Source: Flavobacterium sp. SLB02
GTDB lineage: Bacteria > Bacteroidota > Bacteroidia > Flavobacteriales > Flavobacteriaceae
Length of the DNA: 64,000 bases
Assembly: GCF_009664855.1 (NCBI RefSeq)
Contig: NZ_CP045928.1
Coordinates: 62,001-126,000, forward strand
Reading direction: 5' to 3'
Part shown: positions 44,301 through 51,513 of the stretch, in pieces
How positions within the stretch are numbered: the first letter of the stretch is position 1
How the letters are laid out: the number at the start of each line of letters is the position of its first letter
Translations under genes and position numbers: made by a program
The notes under the pieces: generated by a model
Databases searched by the model: none
What the model was told of the DNA's origin: nothing
Seen by the model: only the letters and a program-made list of their open reading frames with translations

Positions 44301-45532
44301 GTGCATGAAGTTCCAGAAATGTCATAATCTATTTGTACGCCTACATTATAATTAGCATTTGTAATATTGGGAAAATCACTGGTTTTTAATGTAAAGCAAA
44401 ATTTTTTATTTGTTGTGTCTAAACTTGAAGTAGTTGAGATACTGTAAACTGACACGTTATTGCTGTTGTAAACATTTAAAGTGATTTTTTTTACTGAGGC
44501 AGAAATTCCTCCAGAATTAGGAATCGTATAACTGCCGCAAACTGAAATCGGCAAAGTTGGACAAACTTTATACAAAGGATCTAGTTCTATAGAGCCTTGC
44601 AGATTTTCTGCGGAATGTAGGGTACAAACATCATCAATATACATATACCCGAAATGCCCACCCAATCCACATCTTGAAGCCATAAATTCAACGGTAAATT
44701 CTTCATTATTAGGAATTGATGAAATGTCCAATAATCCTGATTGCCAATTGGTAGTATATAAAGTAACAAAATCAGAAGTTTGGCTTGGAACCTTGCTGAA
44801 AATGCAATTTTTTTCATCTCCTACCAAACAAAATTCACTAACAACTGCCTTGTTTTTATCTAAAATCCGTGCTTTTACAAAAGCTTGATTATCGGTATGA
44901 CTATTGTCATATACACTTTGTAATACCGCTTTGTAGTTAAATTTTAGATAATTTTCATTATTTGTTTTATACCTTTTGCCCTGAACAATAGAGCCATAAG
45001 TGGAGGAGTTCTCATAATTAATTTTAAGAGCATATTGATCAAATGCTTTAATGTCTCCTATATATGGGTCAACCAAATTGGCAGAAACACCGGTTGCCAT
45101 AATGTTCATATTATTTGGATTATAGCGATTGATGTATGAGTCGGCAGTATTGCTGATCGATTGGCATTGCGTAGGTCCGGGAGGATCACCAATTGTGCAA
45201 AGAAAATTCTTAAGATAGCTGTTTCCGTTTATAGTTTCATATTGCTCAAAACCTCCGTTAGTACACATTTCTACTCCTTGAAGAGTAACGGCTGTTTTTG
45301 AAGTCAAATTTCCATCTTTTGAATTTAAAATTACTTTTTTTAAATTCAGCATTTCTGCCCTCATCTTTTCTTCCCTAATTTTCAAAAATTGTTTTTGTTG
45401 TTCCAAATTTTGAATGAGATGGCCATTTTTATCTTCTAATAAAAAATTATTGGACGAATTAGGATTAATTTCTTGGGCAAAAACACAATTACATTTGATA
45501 AAAACAACAAATAAGAGTAAAATTTTTTTCAT
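38303..45532 (-). CDS. Giant repeat protein, T9SS type B substrate (adhesin-like)
   Basis: A 2409-residue exported protein. A signal peptide (ILLLFVVFIKCNCVFAQ) is followed by a helical KLEQQKQFLKIREEKMR stretch and a roughly 550-residue region with a beta-sandwich look and PKD-like LTASPGASYLWSTGGTTK at its end. From about residue 598 to 1939 there are 18 tandem repeats of about 75 residues (pattern QPTCG..GSITI.T....YSFD.G.TW....NL..G.Y...IKN..GC.S). Five more repeats of another type follow to about 2320 (QTFC...ATL..I.ITG..IKWYD...YYASQT..CES). The C-terminus (PKFFTPNNDGYNDNWTI, FDRYGKFIKEL, WDGTYLG) is the type B gliding-motility-associated sorting domain. The protein should be exported by type IX secretion to the cell surface. 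An SprB-like adhesin role is inference. Confidence 0.93.
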   Translation of the reverse strand: MKKILLLFVVFIKCNCVFAQEINPNSSNNFLLEDKNGHLIQNLEQQKQFLKIREEKMRAEMLNLKKVILNSKDGNLTSKTAVTLQGVEMCTNGGFEQYETINGNSYLKNFLCTIGDPPGPTQCQSISNTADSYINRYNPNNMNIMATGVSANLVDPYIGDIKAFDQYALKINYENSSTYGSIVQGKRYKTNNENYLKFNYKAVLQSVYDNSHTDNQAFVKARILDKNKAVVSEFCLVGDEKNCIFSKVPSQTSDFVTLYTTNWQSGLLDISSIPNNEEFTVEFMASRCGLGGHFGYMYIDDVCTLHSAENLQGSIELDPLYKVCPTLPISVCGSYTIPNSGGISASVKKITLNVYNSNNVSVYSISTTSSLDTTNKKFCFTLKTSDFPNITNANYNVGVQIDYDISGTSCTGTTFNSAIDPDANPGWDISFLNCSSSCNINVTTAKISQCDANRDGSENFDLSTLNSLVVASTAGLNFSYFKNYNEADSNLNAISNFTSYPSSSASIFVRVSRDAICYKIISANLEVRNPTANITGILNVCSGSTVLTASPGASYLWSTGGTTKSIAVTSLGDYSVTVTDSFGCTSNASVTIEPSQTAVSPILQITQPSCFVSTGTIKITSAALQYSFDDGNTWGASNTKSNLYPGTYQVKIKTVNGCTSYSQSVIITAASTLYPNYTYTNPLFCGDTGSITITTPAAYYSFDDGNTWGNNSTANNLLPANYKIRTKDLQGCISSANNVLISSNTLETPTYTTVSPACTAKGSISIDTLSDFYTFDGGTTWVTNNTMSNLNAGSYSLGIKNALGCTSFYTYAYLNNYENSYPQYTSEQPVCGTDGSITITTIGDSYSFDNGTTWTSNNVKISPFGTYQIKIKNSAGCISAAAYVYLSQPYLNSPIITQEQPTCGVNGKITVNSLSDFYSFDNGTTWTTLNSKSLPPGIYTVIIKNNLGCMSYPNTIYLNNPNIDIPDYTVVQPTCTSSGSITINTAASFYSFDGGYTWGTSPTLSNLTSYGYYNISVKNNLGCVSNSVSVSINNARLPDPDYTVTNPSCGNIGNITFNTTADYYSIDYGTNWSTSNVFNNLSQGSYYLMIKKDNCISNYISIYMDSSKLAQPNLTIVQPGCGTKGSIKINTTASFYSIDGNNWVTNPVFSNLSAGYYYPMIKNAQGCISNSNSVSLQEFYLPVPTFKTTQPTCGVGGSITFTSTGVQYSINGGTTWSSNPVFTNLSPNSYNLLVKNASGCTSYPYGTYAYLQQYYLPNPDFTLIQPTCGINGSITIATVASSYSFDYGNTWTTNPVLSGLNSGYYNIMIKNATGCKSNNLSIFINPYYLPDPNIKVVQPSCGNGGSITVTTPAANYSFDGGNTWTTNPILLNPASSSYNILIKNAAGCKSNAQYVYINKYYLSSPNVSTIQPTCSTPTGSIIVNSAADQYSFDNGITWTTNPVKKNLAGGSYTVVIKNTLGCTSSGNYIYINTPPSIPAAPAVNIVQPSSCGATDGSITITTSAISYSFNDGNSWTTSPTKINVGAGTYIIKIKTNSYSCESATTVVNLSSGTTIAAPDFTTTQPSCSSSKGSITITTNAATYSYDNGLTYVFSNTKTDLSPGVYFIKIKNLSGCVSDAAPVTISPLSALSAPSFTATQPNCTNFTGSISINTAADFYSFDNGITFGASNTKSNLSAGTYNLMIKYNSGCISLAAPVTIQAAPVIPEAPQMVVTNPLGCSSALGSIMVSTVANLYSFDDGLTWDTSNTANLSPGSYFIRIKYTNGCQSIAYKATINVPPNAPSTPTLNVTQPITCSNPFGSILITSTADQYSFDNGKNYSSNPNSGNLIAGTYMVRVKNSIGCESASLPTTINTPTDYPSNPAFIISQPDCNNLKGAITITDAAPEYSFDNGVSWTTTAMKSNLDPKTYSIKVKNNNGCISNATTVTINPFTNFTLKPALASPQTFCIQQNATLNSIIITGQSIKWYDALTKGSLLSNTTLLQDTKTYYASQTINGCESERVSVSIKIQDTHSPSGDANQTFCTGQNPTLANIQITGTSIKWYDALTNGSLLAETANLENGKTYYASPTENNCEGPRLGVTISFTNTPAAPTANGNLEFCKSENATLNDIQITGQNTKWYDTSFSTGVLSNTTVLENNKTYYVSQTIGCESDRTPILVQVHDTPLPIGNNNQEFCIDEIATIENLNIAGLSLKWYDAATNGNILPETTLLQNGIYYATQTLNNCESKRFAVTVKIQDTQNPIADSPQTFCVQQNASIKSINITGQNIKWYQSTSSNTTLSESAALENGITYYASQTIRNCESDRIPITINILEATQGDCINYVDELPFPKFFTPNNDGYNDNWTIDFAYLKPNTTIRIFDRYGKFIKELNLNTSWDGTYLGTNEPASDYWFTVTRLNGKEYRGHFSLKR

Positions 45533-45553
45533 ATAGGATATTTAGCTACGAAG

Positions 45554-45561
45554 CAAATGTA
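45554..45561 (-). promoter_or_regulatory. -7 element for the giant T9SS substrate
   Basis: TACATTTG on the minus strand, a consensus match, 21 bases before the start codon. Confidence 0.6.
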
Positions 45562-45631
45562 ATTAAATATCTACAAAATGAAACTAAAATCACAAGTTGA
45601 ATCTTTTCCTGAAAAGTCTCTAAATATCCCG

Positions 45632-45639
45632 TATTTTTG
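45632..45639 (+). promoter_or_regulatory. -7 element for the radical SAM gene
   Basis: TATTTTTG, a TAnnTTTG match, only 17 bases before the TTG start, so the leader would be about ten bases. Confidence 0.5.
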
Positions 45640-45656
45640 CAAAAAATAATGTTGCC

Positions 45657-47873
45657 TTGAAAACCAAACTTTTTGTCATTACCCCTCCTTTTACACAACT
45701 GAATACTCCGTATCCGGCGACAGCGTATATAAAAGGATTTCTCAATACAAAAAATATCGAATCGGTTCAGGCTGATTTGGGTATTGATGTGATTTTAGAA
45801 TTGTTTTCGAAAACGGGTTTGATTGATTTGTTTGAAGTTTCAGGTTTCAGGTTTGAAGGATTGAATCAAGAAACCTCTGATAATTCCAAACGTATTTTTG
45901 CTTTACAGGATGAATACATCAAAACTATTGATGCTGTCATTCAGTTTTTACAGGGGAAAAACCCAACATTAGCCTTGCAAATCTGTCAGGAAGATTTTCT
46001 GCCGGAAGCTTCTCGTTTTGCGCAATTGGAAGAACTCGATTGGGCTTTTGGGACAATGGGAACTCAGGATAAAGCAAAACATTTAGCCACTTTATATCTT
46101 GAGGATATATCCGATTATATTGTCGAATGTGTCGATGAAAATTTTGGCTTTAGCCGATATGCTGAACGTTTAGGGCGAAGCGCCAATTCGTTTGATGAAT
46201 TGTACGAAGCTTTACAGCAACAACCAACTTATATAGACACGATTTTAATTTCGATTTTAAAAGCTAAAATAGAAACGATTCAGCCTACATTTTTTCTGAT
46301 TTCGGTTCCCTTTCCGGGGAATTTATATAGTGCTTTCAGATGTGCACAATGGATTAAACAACATCATCCCGAAATTAAAATTTCGATGGGTGGCGGTTTC
46401 CCAAATACCGAATTGCGTTCCCTTTCCGATGCACGTGTTTTTGAGTTTTTCGATTTTATTACCTTAGATGATGGAGAAGTTCCAATAGAAGAACTTGTTG
46501 AAAATTTGTCATCCCGAACGGAGTCGAGGGACGAGAAGCGGTACAAGAGAACTTTTCTCCTAGAAGACGGAAAAGTAGTTTACAAAAACAATTCCTTAAA
46601 GCACGATTACAAACAAGCTTACGTAGGAACTCCCGATTATTCTGATTTGCCTTTGGATAAATACATTTCGGTAATCGAAATTGTAAATCCAATGCACAGA
46701 ATGTGGAGCGACGGACGTTGGAATAAGCTCACCATGGCGCATGGTTGCTACTGGGGGAAATGTACTTTCTGTGACATATCGTTAGATTATATCAAAGTTT
46801 ACGAACCTGTTGCTGCCAATTTGTTGTGTGATCGAATGGAAGATATGATGCTTCAAACAGGTCAAAACGGATTTCATTTTGTTGATGAAGCTGCGCCGCC
46901 CGCTTTGATGCGTGCTTTGGCTTTGGAAATTTTGCGACGAAAATTAGCCGTAACCTGGTGGACTAATATTCGATTCGAGAAAAGCTTTTCTAAAGATTTA
47001 TGTTTATTACTAAAGGCTTCCGGGTGTATAGCTGTTTCCGGTGGTTTAGAAGTAGCGTCTGACCGATTATTAAAATTAATCGACAAAGGTGTAACGGTGG
47101 AACAAGTCGCAAAAGTGACCCGAAATTTTACCGAAGCCGGAATCATGGTTCATGCCTATTTAATGTACGGATACCCAACACAAACCATTCAGGAAACAGT
47201 GGATAGTCTCGAAATGGTGCGTCAATTGTTTGAAGCAGGAATTCTGCAATCCGGATTTTGGCATCAGTTTGCCATGACGGCTCATAGCCCGGTTGGATTA
47301 TATCCGGAGAAATTTGGCGTAACAAAAAAGACCGAGGCAATTGGAACTTTCGCCAATAACGATATCGATTATACAGATTCTACAGGAATCAATCATGATA
47401 AATTTAGTTTTGGATTAAAGAAATCGCTCTTTAATTTCATGCACGGAATCTGCTTTGACTACGAATTGCAGGATTGGTTCGATTTTAAAATCCCAAAAAC
47501 AAAAATAGATCCCGATTTTATTTTTAATGCGTTGGAAGAAGGAAATGATTTTAATACAAAACCAAATGCAAAAGTCGTTTGGTTAGGAGGAAAGCCTTTT
47601 ACAGAACATTTTACAAAATCGAAAAAAGGAAGATCCTGGGAAATGATGACTTTTACTTTTCATGATAAAAAAGAAAGTTTCAACATTCAGACTAATAAAG
47701 AAGAAGGTAAATGGCTGGTCGAAATTTTAGCCAAAATTGCAATTTCAAATGCTAAAAATTACACTTTTCAGGAAGTAAAAGCTGATTTTGAAACGAGTTT
47801 AGAAGATTTCGAATTGTTTTGGTATTCAAAACCTATCAATACATTACGTGAATTTGGTTTGCTGGTTTTATAG
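45657..47873 (+). CDS. Cobalamin-binding radical SAM protein with repeat insertion
   Basis: A 738-residue protein: a B12-binding-type Rossmann domain at residues about 170-310 (FFLISVPFPGNLYSAFRCA, ISMGGGFPNTELR), then a radical SAM barrel. The cluster motif is GCYWGKCTFCD (Cys364, Cys369, Cys372), spaced CX4CX2C where most of the superfamily has CX3CX2C. GGLEVASDRLLKLIDKGVTV is the SAM-binding part. The start is TTG; no in-frame ATG is near, and MKTKLFVITPPFTQLNTPYP is a natural N-terminus. A four-codon reading frame (45649-45660) ends on the start codon. Residues about 284-302 are encoded by an interspersed repeat. Substrate unknown; methylation or rearrangement of a carbon centre is the usual chemistry. 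Confidence 0.88.
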   Translation: MKTKLFVITPPFTQLNTPYPATAYIKGFLNTKNIESVQADLGIDVILELFSKTGLIDLFEVSGFRFEGLNQETSDNSKRIFALQDEYIKTIDAVIQFLQGKNPTLALQICQEDFLPEASRFAQLEELDWAFGTMGTQDKAKHLATLYLEDISDYIVECVDENFGFSRYAERLGRSANSFDELYEALQQQPTYIDTILISILKAKIETIQPTFFLISVPFPGNLYSAFRCAQWIKQHHPEIKISMGGGFPNTELRSLSDARVFEFFDFITLDDGEVPIEELVENLSSRTESRDEKRYKRTFLLEDGKVVYKNNSLKHDYKQAYVGTPDYSDLPLDKYISVIEIVNPMHRMWSDGRWNKLTMAHGCYWGKCTFCDISLDYIKVYEPVAANLLCDRMEDMMLQTGQNGFHFVDEAAPPALMRALALEILRRKLAVTWWTNIRFEKSFSKDLCLLLKASGCIAVSGGLEVASDRLLKLIDKGVTVEQVAKVTRNFTEAGIMVHAYLMYGYPTQTIQETVDSLEMVRQLFEAGILQSGFWHQFAMTAHSPVGLYPEKFGVTKKTEAIGTFANNDIDYTDSTGINHDKFSFGLKKSLFNFMHGICFDYELQDWFDFKIPKTKIDPDFIFNALEEGNDFNTKPNAKVVWLGGKPFTEHFTKSKKGRSWEMMTFTFHDKKESFNIQTNKEEGKWLVEILAKIAISNAKNYTFQEVKADFETSLEDFELFWYSKPINTLREFGLLVL
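46506..46560 (+). repeat. Interspersed repeat inside the radical SAM gene
   Basis: TTGTCATCCCGAACGGAGTC and GAGGGACGAGAAGCGG match in wording the intergenic GTCAT-type repeats at 56500-56643 and 61920-62014. The length keeps the frame, giving a basic run, SSRTESRDEKRYK, within a domain linker. Confidence 0.65.
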
Positions 47874-47875
47874 CT

Positions 47876-48640
47876 TTAGTAAGAAACAATTTCGCCATCT
47901 TCCGGAATCGAAACTTTATCTAATAAATTATTTTGCTCTAAGGCTAATCTCAATTCAGATCTTTTTGTTGGGCAATGGTTTAAAGCTTCTAAATGATTTG
48001 CCAAAACATATTGAGGCGCCAAGGCAACAAATTTCAGAATATCGTTCACTCTCATTAATAAAGGCTGACCAATATCTAATCTTGCTGTTCCGCAGGCTAC
48101 TACAGCAATTTCCGGTTTAAATTTAACCAAAACTTTTTGTACGTGTTCAGTAAAAACGGTGTCTGAACTTATGTAAATTGATTTTTGATTAGGTAATTCA
48201 ATATAAAAACCCATTACGTTCCCCATAAATTTTGCAATAAATCCGTAACCATGAATCGCGGGAATACCTATAATCTTGCCTCCCAAAAACTCTTCCGGTT
48301 CCCAATAATTTAAAGTTTGAAGAATGTTTAAACCTCTTGCGCTTAATGCATTTTCAATTTTTGTACTGCAAATTACCGGAATGCTTTTTCGTCGAAGAAA
48401 AACTTCTCCGGCTTTGTCAATATGATCAGGATGTAAATGTGTAATAAGGCAAATAGTAACCCTGCTTAAAATATCCCGGCTATTTTTGGGTAAAGCAACA
48501 ATTGGATTTCTATGAGGTTTATAACGAAAAATTGTAAAAGGCGGAACCGTTTTTCTTTTTCCTAACATTGGATCAACCAATATAACATTGGTTTCAGTTT
48601 CAATAACTAAAGTGGCGTTGCGTAAATGATGTAATTTCAT
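47876..48640 (-). CDS. MBL-fold metal-dependent hydrolase
   Basis: A 254-residue protein with the metallo-beta-lactamase fold. The metal motif is LITHLHPDHIDKAGEVF. A later His is in IPAIHGYGFIAKF and the conserved Asp in IYISSDTVFTEHV; the terminal ligand is in LANHLEALNHCP. The N-terminal MKLHHLRNATLVIETETNVI is the usual start of the UlaG/RomA-like group. The substrate is unknown. It converges with the radical SAM gene, three bases apart, and has no terminator hairpin between. Confidence 0.88.
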   Translation of the reverse strand: MKLHHLRNATLVIETETNVILVDPMLGKRKTVPPFTIFRYKPHRNPIVALPKNSRDILSRVTICLITHLHPDHIDKAGEVFLRRKSIPVICSTKIENALSARGLNILQTLNYWEPEEFLGGKIIGIPAIHGYGFIAKFMGNVMGFYIELPNQKSIYISSDTVFTEHVQKVLVKFKPEIAVVACGTARLDIGQPLLMRVNDILKFVALAPQYVLANHLEALNHCPTKRSELRLALEQNNLLDKVSIPEDGEIVSY

Positions 48641-48823
48641 ATCGAGGAAAATTAGATATTAAAAATACGAAAGTTTTTTAAAAATAATTTTACAGTTTTT
48701 TTCTAATTTGTATTAAAAATGTAACTTTTCAGGATAATGTATTTATAAGAAGGTTTTTGTAATTATTATATTTTTACAATGCCCGGATAAAGCAAATAAT
48801 GTTTTAACTCGTTAGAAATTAAA

Positions 48824-49507
48824 CTACACCGTAAACCTAAACCCAATTCCGTGAAGATTTTCTATAGCAATACCATCTTCATTAACTAAGATTTTACGCA
48901 GTCGTGAAATAAAAACATCCAGGCTCCGTCCCATAAAATAATCATCAGTGCCCCAAAGCGAAGTCAAAATCTGTTCTCTTTTTAAAACCGAATTCTTATT
49001 GTCCAGAAATAATTTCAATAATTCGGCTTCACGCTGTGTAAGGCTGATTTTTTCATTTTCATTAAATAAAATAAAATTGTTGGTATCAAATTGATACTTT
49101 CCAATTTCATAAACAGATTTTTCTATCGGAATATTTTTCTGAGAACGCTTCAGGAAAATTTCAATTTTCAGCAGCAATTCTTCAATGCTAAAAGGCTTTA
49201 CCAGATAATCATCTGCGCCCAGTCGCAAACCTTTAATTCGATCTTCTTTTAATGTTTTTGCAGAGAGAAAGATAATCGGAATATCAGTATTTAACTTTCT
49301 GATCTCTGTAGCCAAGTCAAACCCATCCATTTTTGGCATCATGATATCAAAGATACAAATGTCAAAATTTTCTTTTTTAAAGGTTTCTAATCCAGATTGC
49401 CCGTCGCAACAATGAATTACTTCATAATTGTTTTGTTCCAAATTGTCTTTGGTCAAAAAGGCTAAAGTTTCATCGTCTTCGGTATAAAGTATTTTGAATT
49501 GTTTCAT
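48824..49507 (-). CDS. OmpR-family response regulator
   Basis: A 227-residue regulator. The receiver has the acid pair in YTEDDE (residues 8-13), the phospho-acceptor Asp54 in CIFDIMMPKMDGF and the Lys in DDYLVKPFSIEELLLKI. The winged-helix DNA-binding domain starts near residue 135 (LTQREAELLKLFLDNKNSVL, SLWGTDDYFMGRSLDVFISR). Its ATG overlaps the kinase stop by four bases (ATGA), so kinase and regulator are co-translated, kinase first. Confidence 0.95.
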   Translation of the reverse strand: MKQFKILYTEDDETLAFLTKDNLEQNNYEVIHCCDGQSGLETFKKENFDICIFDIMMPKMDGFDLATEIRKLNTDIPIIFLSAKTLKEDRIKGLRLGADDYLVKPFSIEELLLKIEIFLKRSQKNIPIEKSVYEIGKYQFDTNNFILFNENEKISLTQREAELLKLFLDNKNSVLKREQILTSLWGTDDYFMGRSLDVFISRLRKILVNEDGIAIENLHGIGFRFTV

Positions 49508-50766
49508 TTTTTATAAGGAATTGACAAAGTTATAGTAATGCCGTTAGTTGGGTTATTTTGTACTTTTATTTTCCAATTATGCAAGTTGCAAATTTCTTTT
49601 ACATAATACAAACCAAGTCCAAAACCATTCACCTCATTGCTTTTTTCGTTTTGAGCGCGGTAAAATTTATCAAATACAAAAGACATGTTTTTAGGAGAAA
49701 TTCCAATTCCGTTATCACTAAAAGCCATTTTTATAACTGAATTTTCGTTTGAAATTCCAATTGTGATCTGCGGTTTTTCGTTGCAGTATTTTATAGCATT
49801 ATCCAATAAATTATAAACCAAATTAGAGAAATGAAAAACATCCGTTTCTATTTGGTATTCATTCGAGAATGTTTCGATTGTAATAAAAGCTTCAGGATAT
49901 TTTAACTGAATATTTTCGATAGTTTCCTCAATAATCGGAACAATTAAAACCATTTCTTTTTTTAATTCTAAAGGAGCATAATCGGATTTGGCAATGTTTA
50001 GAATTTTCTCAATATGATTGTTCAGTTTATGACTCTGATTGATAATAATATTGGTGTACGTATGCAATTTTTTATCGTCTTTAATCGGGTTTTGTTCACT
50101 TAGATATTTAGAAGCAATTAATATCGAAGACAATGGTGTTTTGAATTCATGTGTCATATTATTGATAAAATCCCGTTGCAGTTCAGAGTATTTTTTTTGC
50201 TGCAAAAGCGTAAAAATCGAATAGACGTAAATCAATAAAATCAGGATTAAAGCGATCGAAAGTATAAACCAAAATCGCATCGAACTGAACAAATACGTCG
50301 TTTCGTTGGGAAAACGAATGGCAAAATAATATACTAAGTTTTTATGCTTTGGAAAAGAAACTGTTCTCTTCGTTTTTTCTTTTTCAGAAAACGAGATGTA
50401 CTTTCCGTAAACCATTTCATCACTTTGGCAATTGTACACAGCGTATTCAAAATCAGTTGTAATGTTCATTTTTTTAAACTCTGATCTCAAATAGAACTCT
50501 AAAATATCCGGTTCAAAATCGTTCTGAATATTTACAATATAATAATCGTTTGAAATTTTTTGAACAGGGTTTTGGCAGGATGCTTCATGATCCTTTCCTT
50601 CATATAATTTCCTGGCAACTTCCAGCAAAGCAATGTTGGCTTTCTGGCTTAGTTTTTTTTGTTCTAAAGTAAAAGCCTCTTTTGTCCAGAGCAATTGTGC
50701 GACCAATATGCTAATAATGGCTACAAGTCCCAGAAGGATAATACTATTGAGTTTATTTATTTTCAA
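49504..50766 (-). CDS. Membrane sensor histidine kinase
   Basis: A 420-residue kinase. Transmembrane helices at about 8-27 and 163-186 enclose a 135-residue periplasmic sensor domain with two Cys (SCQNP and YNCQS). The phospho-accepting His206 is in INNMTHEFKTPLSSIL. The ATPase domain has NLVYNLLDNAIKYCNEKP (N box), FSDNGIGISPKN (G1) and GFGLGLYYVKEI (G2). The domain order resembles RprX-type kinases of Bacteroidota. The signal is unknown. The divergent DUF1573 gene begins 163 bases away and the following genes are envelope-related, which suggests an envelope target. Confidence 0.95.
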   Translation of the reverse strand: MKINKLNSIILLGLVAIISILVAQLLWTKEAFTLEQKKLSQKANIALLEVARKLYEGKDHEASCQNPVQKISNDYYIVNIQNDFEPDILEFYLRSEFKKMNITTDFEYAVYNCQSDEMVYGKYISFSEKEKTKRTVSFPKHKNLVYYFAIRFPNETTYLFSSMRFWFILSIALILILLIYVYSIFTLLQQKKYSELQRDFINNMTHEFKTPLSSILIASKYLSEQNPIKDDKKLHTYTNIIINQSHKLNNHIEKILNIAKSDYAPLELKKEMVLIVPIIEETIENIQLKYPEAFITIETFSNEYQIETDVFHFSNLVYNLLDNAIKYCNEKPQITIGISNENSVIKMAFSDNGIGISPKNMSFVFDKFYRAQNEKSNEVNGFGLGLYYVKEICNLHNWKIKVQNNPTNGITITLSIPYKK

Positions 50767-50879
50767 GAAAACGGTATTTTAGAGTGTAATATTAATCAAA
50801 TTTAGGTTTAAAAACACCGATTAACAAGTCATTAACAAAGATTTGAAAGCGGTTAACAGCGATTAGGATTTGTCTGAAT

Positions 50880-50887
50880 TATCTTTG
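50880..50887 (+). promoter_or_regulatory. -7 element for the DUF1573 gene
   Basis: TATCTTTG, a consensus match, 41 bases before the ATG at 50929, in the divergent gap between this gene and the kinase. Confidence 0.5.
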
Positions 50888-50928
50888 TAAAACAAAATTA
50901 GAACTATAAACCATTAAATTATATAACT

Positions 50929-51351
50929 ATGAAAATGATTAAAATTTCGATGTTAGCCTTAGCTTTAAGCTTAATGTCTTTTTCAGCAATTGCACCAATA
51001 CAATCTATGACTTCTGAAACTGAGACCAATATTGTTCTGGAAACAGCTTCTACAATTGTATGGAAAACAGAAACAATTGATGTAGGTCAAATTCCGCAAG
51101 GAACGCCAAAAGCAATTGTTTACGAATTTAAAAATACAGGAAAAACTGCGGTTGTTATTACAAACGTTCAGGGATCTTGTGGTTGTACTGCAACAGATTA
51201 TACAAAAGAGCCTATTTTACCTGGAAAATCAGCTAAAGTAACAGCAACGTATAATGCAGCCAACAAAGGTGGTTTTACAAAAACAGTTACTGTAACAACA
51301 AGTGCGGAGACTACTCCAAAAGTACTTACTTTAAAAGGAACGGTAATCTAA
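50929..51351 (+). CDS. Secreted DUF1573 protein
   Basis: A 140-residue exported protein: signal peptide MIKISMLALALSLMSFSA, a short Ser/Thr-rich stretch and one DUF1573 domain (ETIDVGQIPQGTPKAIVYEF, VVITNVQGSCGCTATDY, ITVTTSAET-like final strands). The CGC motif and Ig-like fold are hallmarks. The family is abundant and secreted in Bacteroidota; its function is not known. It is divergent from the two-component genes, and a terminator follows. Confidence 0.9.
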   Translation: MKMIKISMLALALSLMSFSAIAPIQSMTSETETNIVLETASTIVWKTETIDVGQIPQGTPKAIVYEFKNTGKTAVVITNVQGSCGCTATDYTKEPILPGKSAKVTATYNAANKGGFTKTVTVTTSAETTPKVLTLKGTVI

Positions 51352-51374
51352 AATAAAGGTTGGTTATAAAGTAG

Positions 51375-51407
51375 AAGCTCCGGATATGTAATGTATTCGG
51401 AGTTTTT
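51375..51407 (+). terminator. Terminator after the DUF1573 gene
   Basis: AGCTCCGGATA and TATTCGGAGTTTTTTT arms with a short loop and T-run. Confidence 0.75.
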
Positions 51408-51513
51408 TTATGCTTTTTCGCGAAGTAAAAATCAGATTGTAAAGTCAGGATTAATTTTTCTATAAATGGTTTGTTTTCTCCAAAACTTTTCTATTTTTAT
51501 TTAAAAAAATATT

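Noticed and set aside
45649..45660. ATG at 45649 as the radical SAM start
   Set aside because: It is out of frame and stops after three sense codons; TTG at 45657 gives the natural N-terminus.
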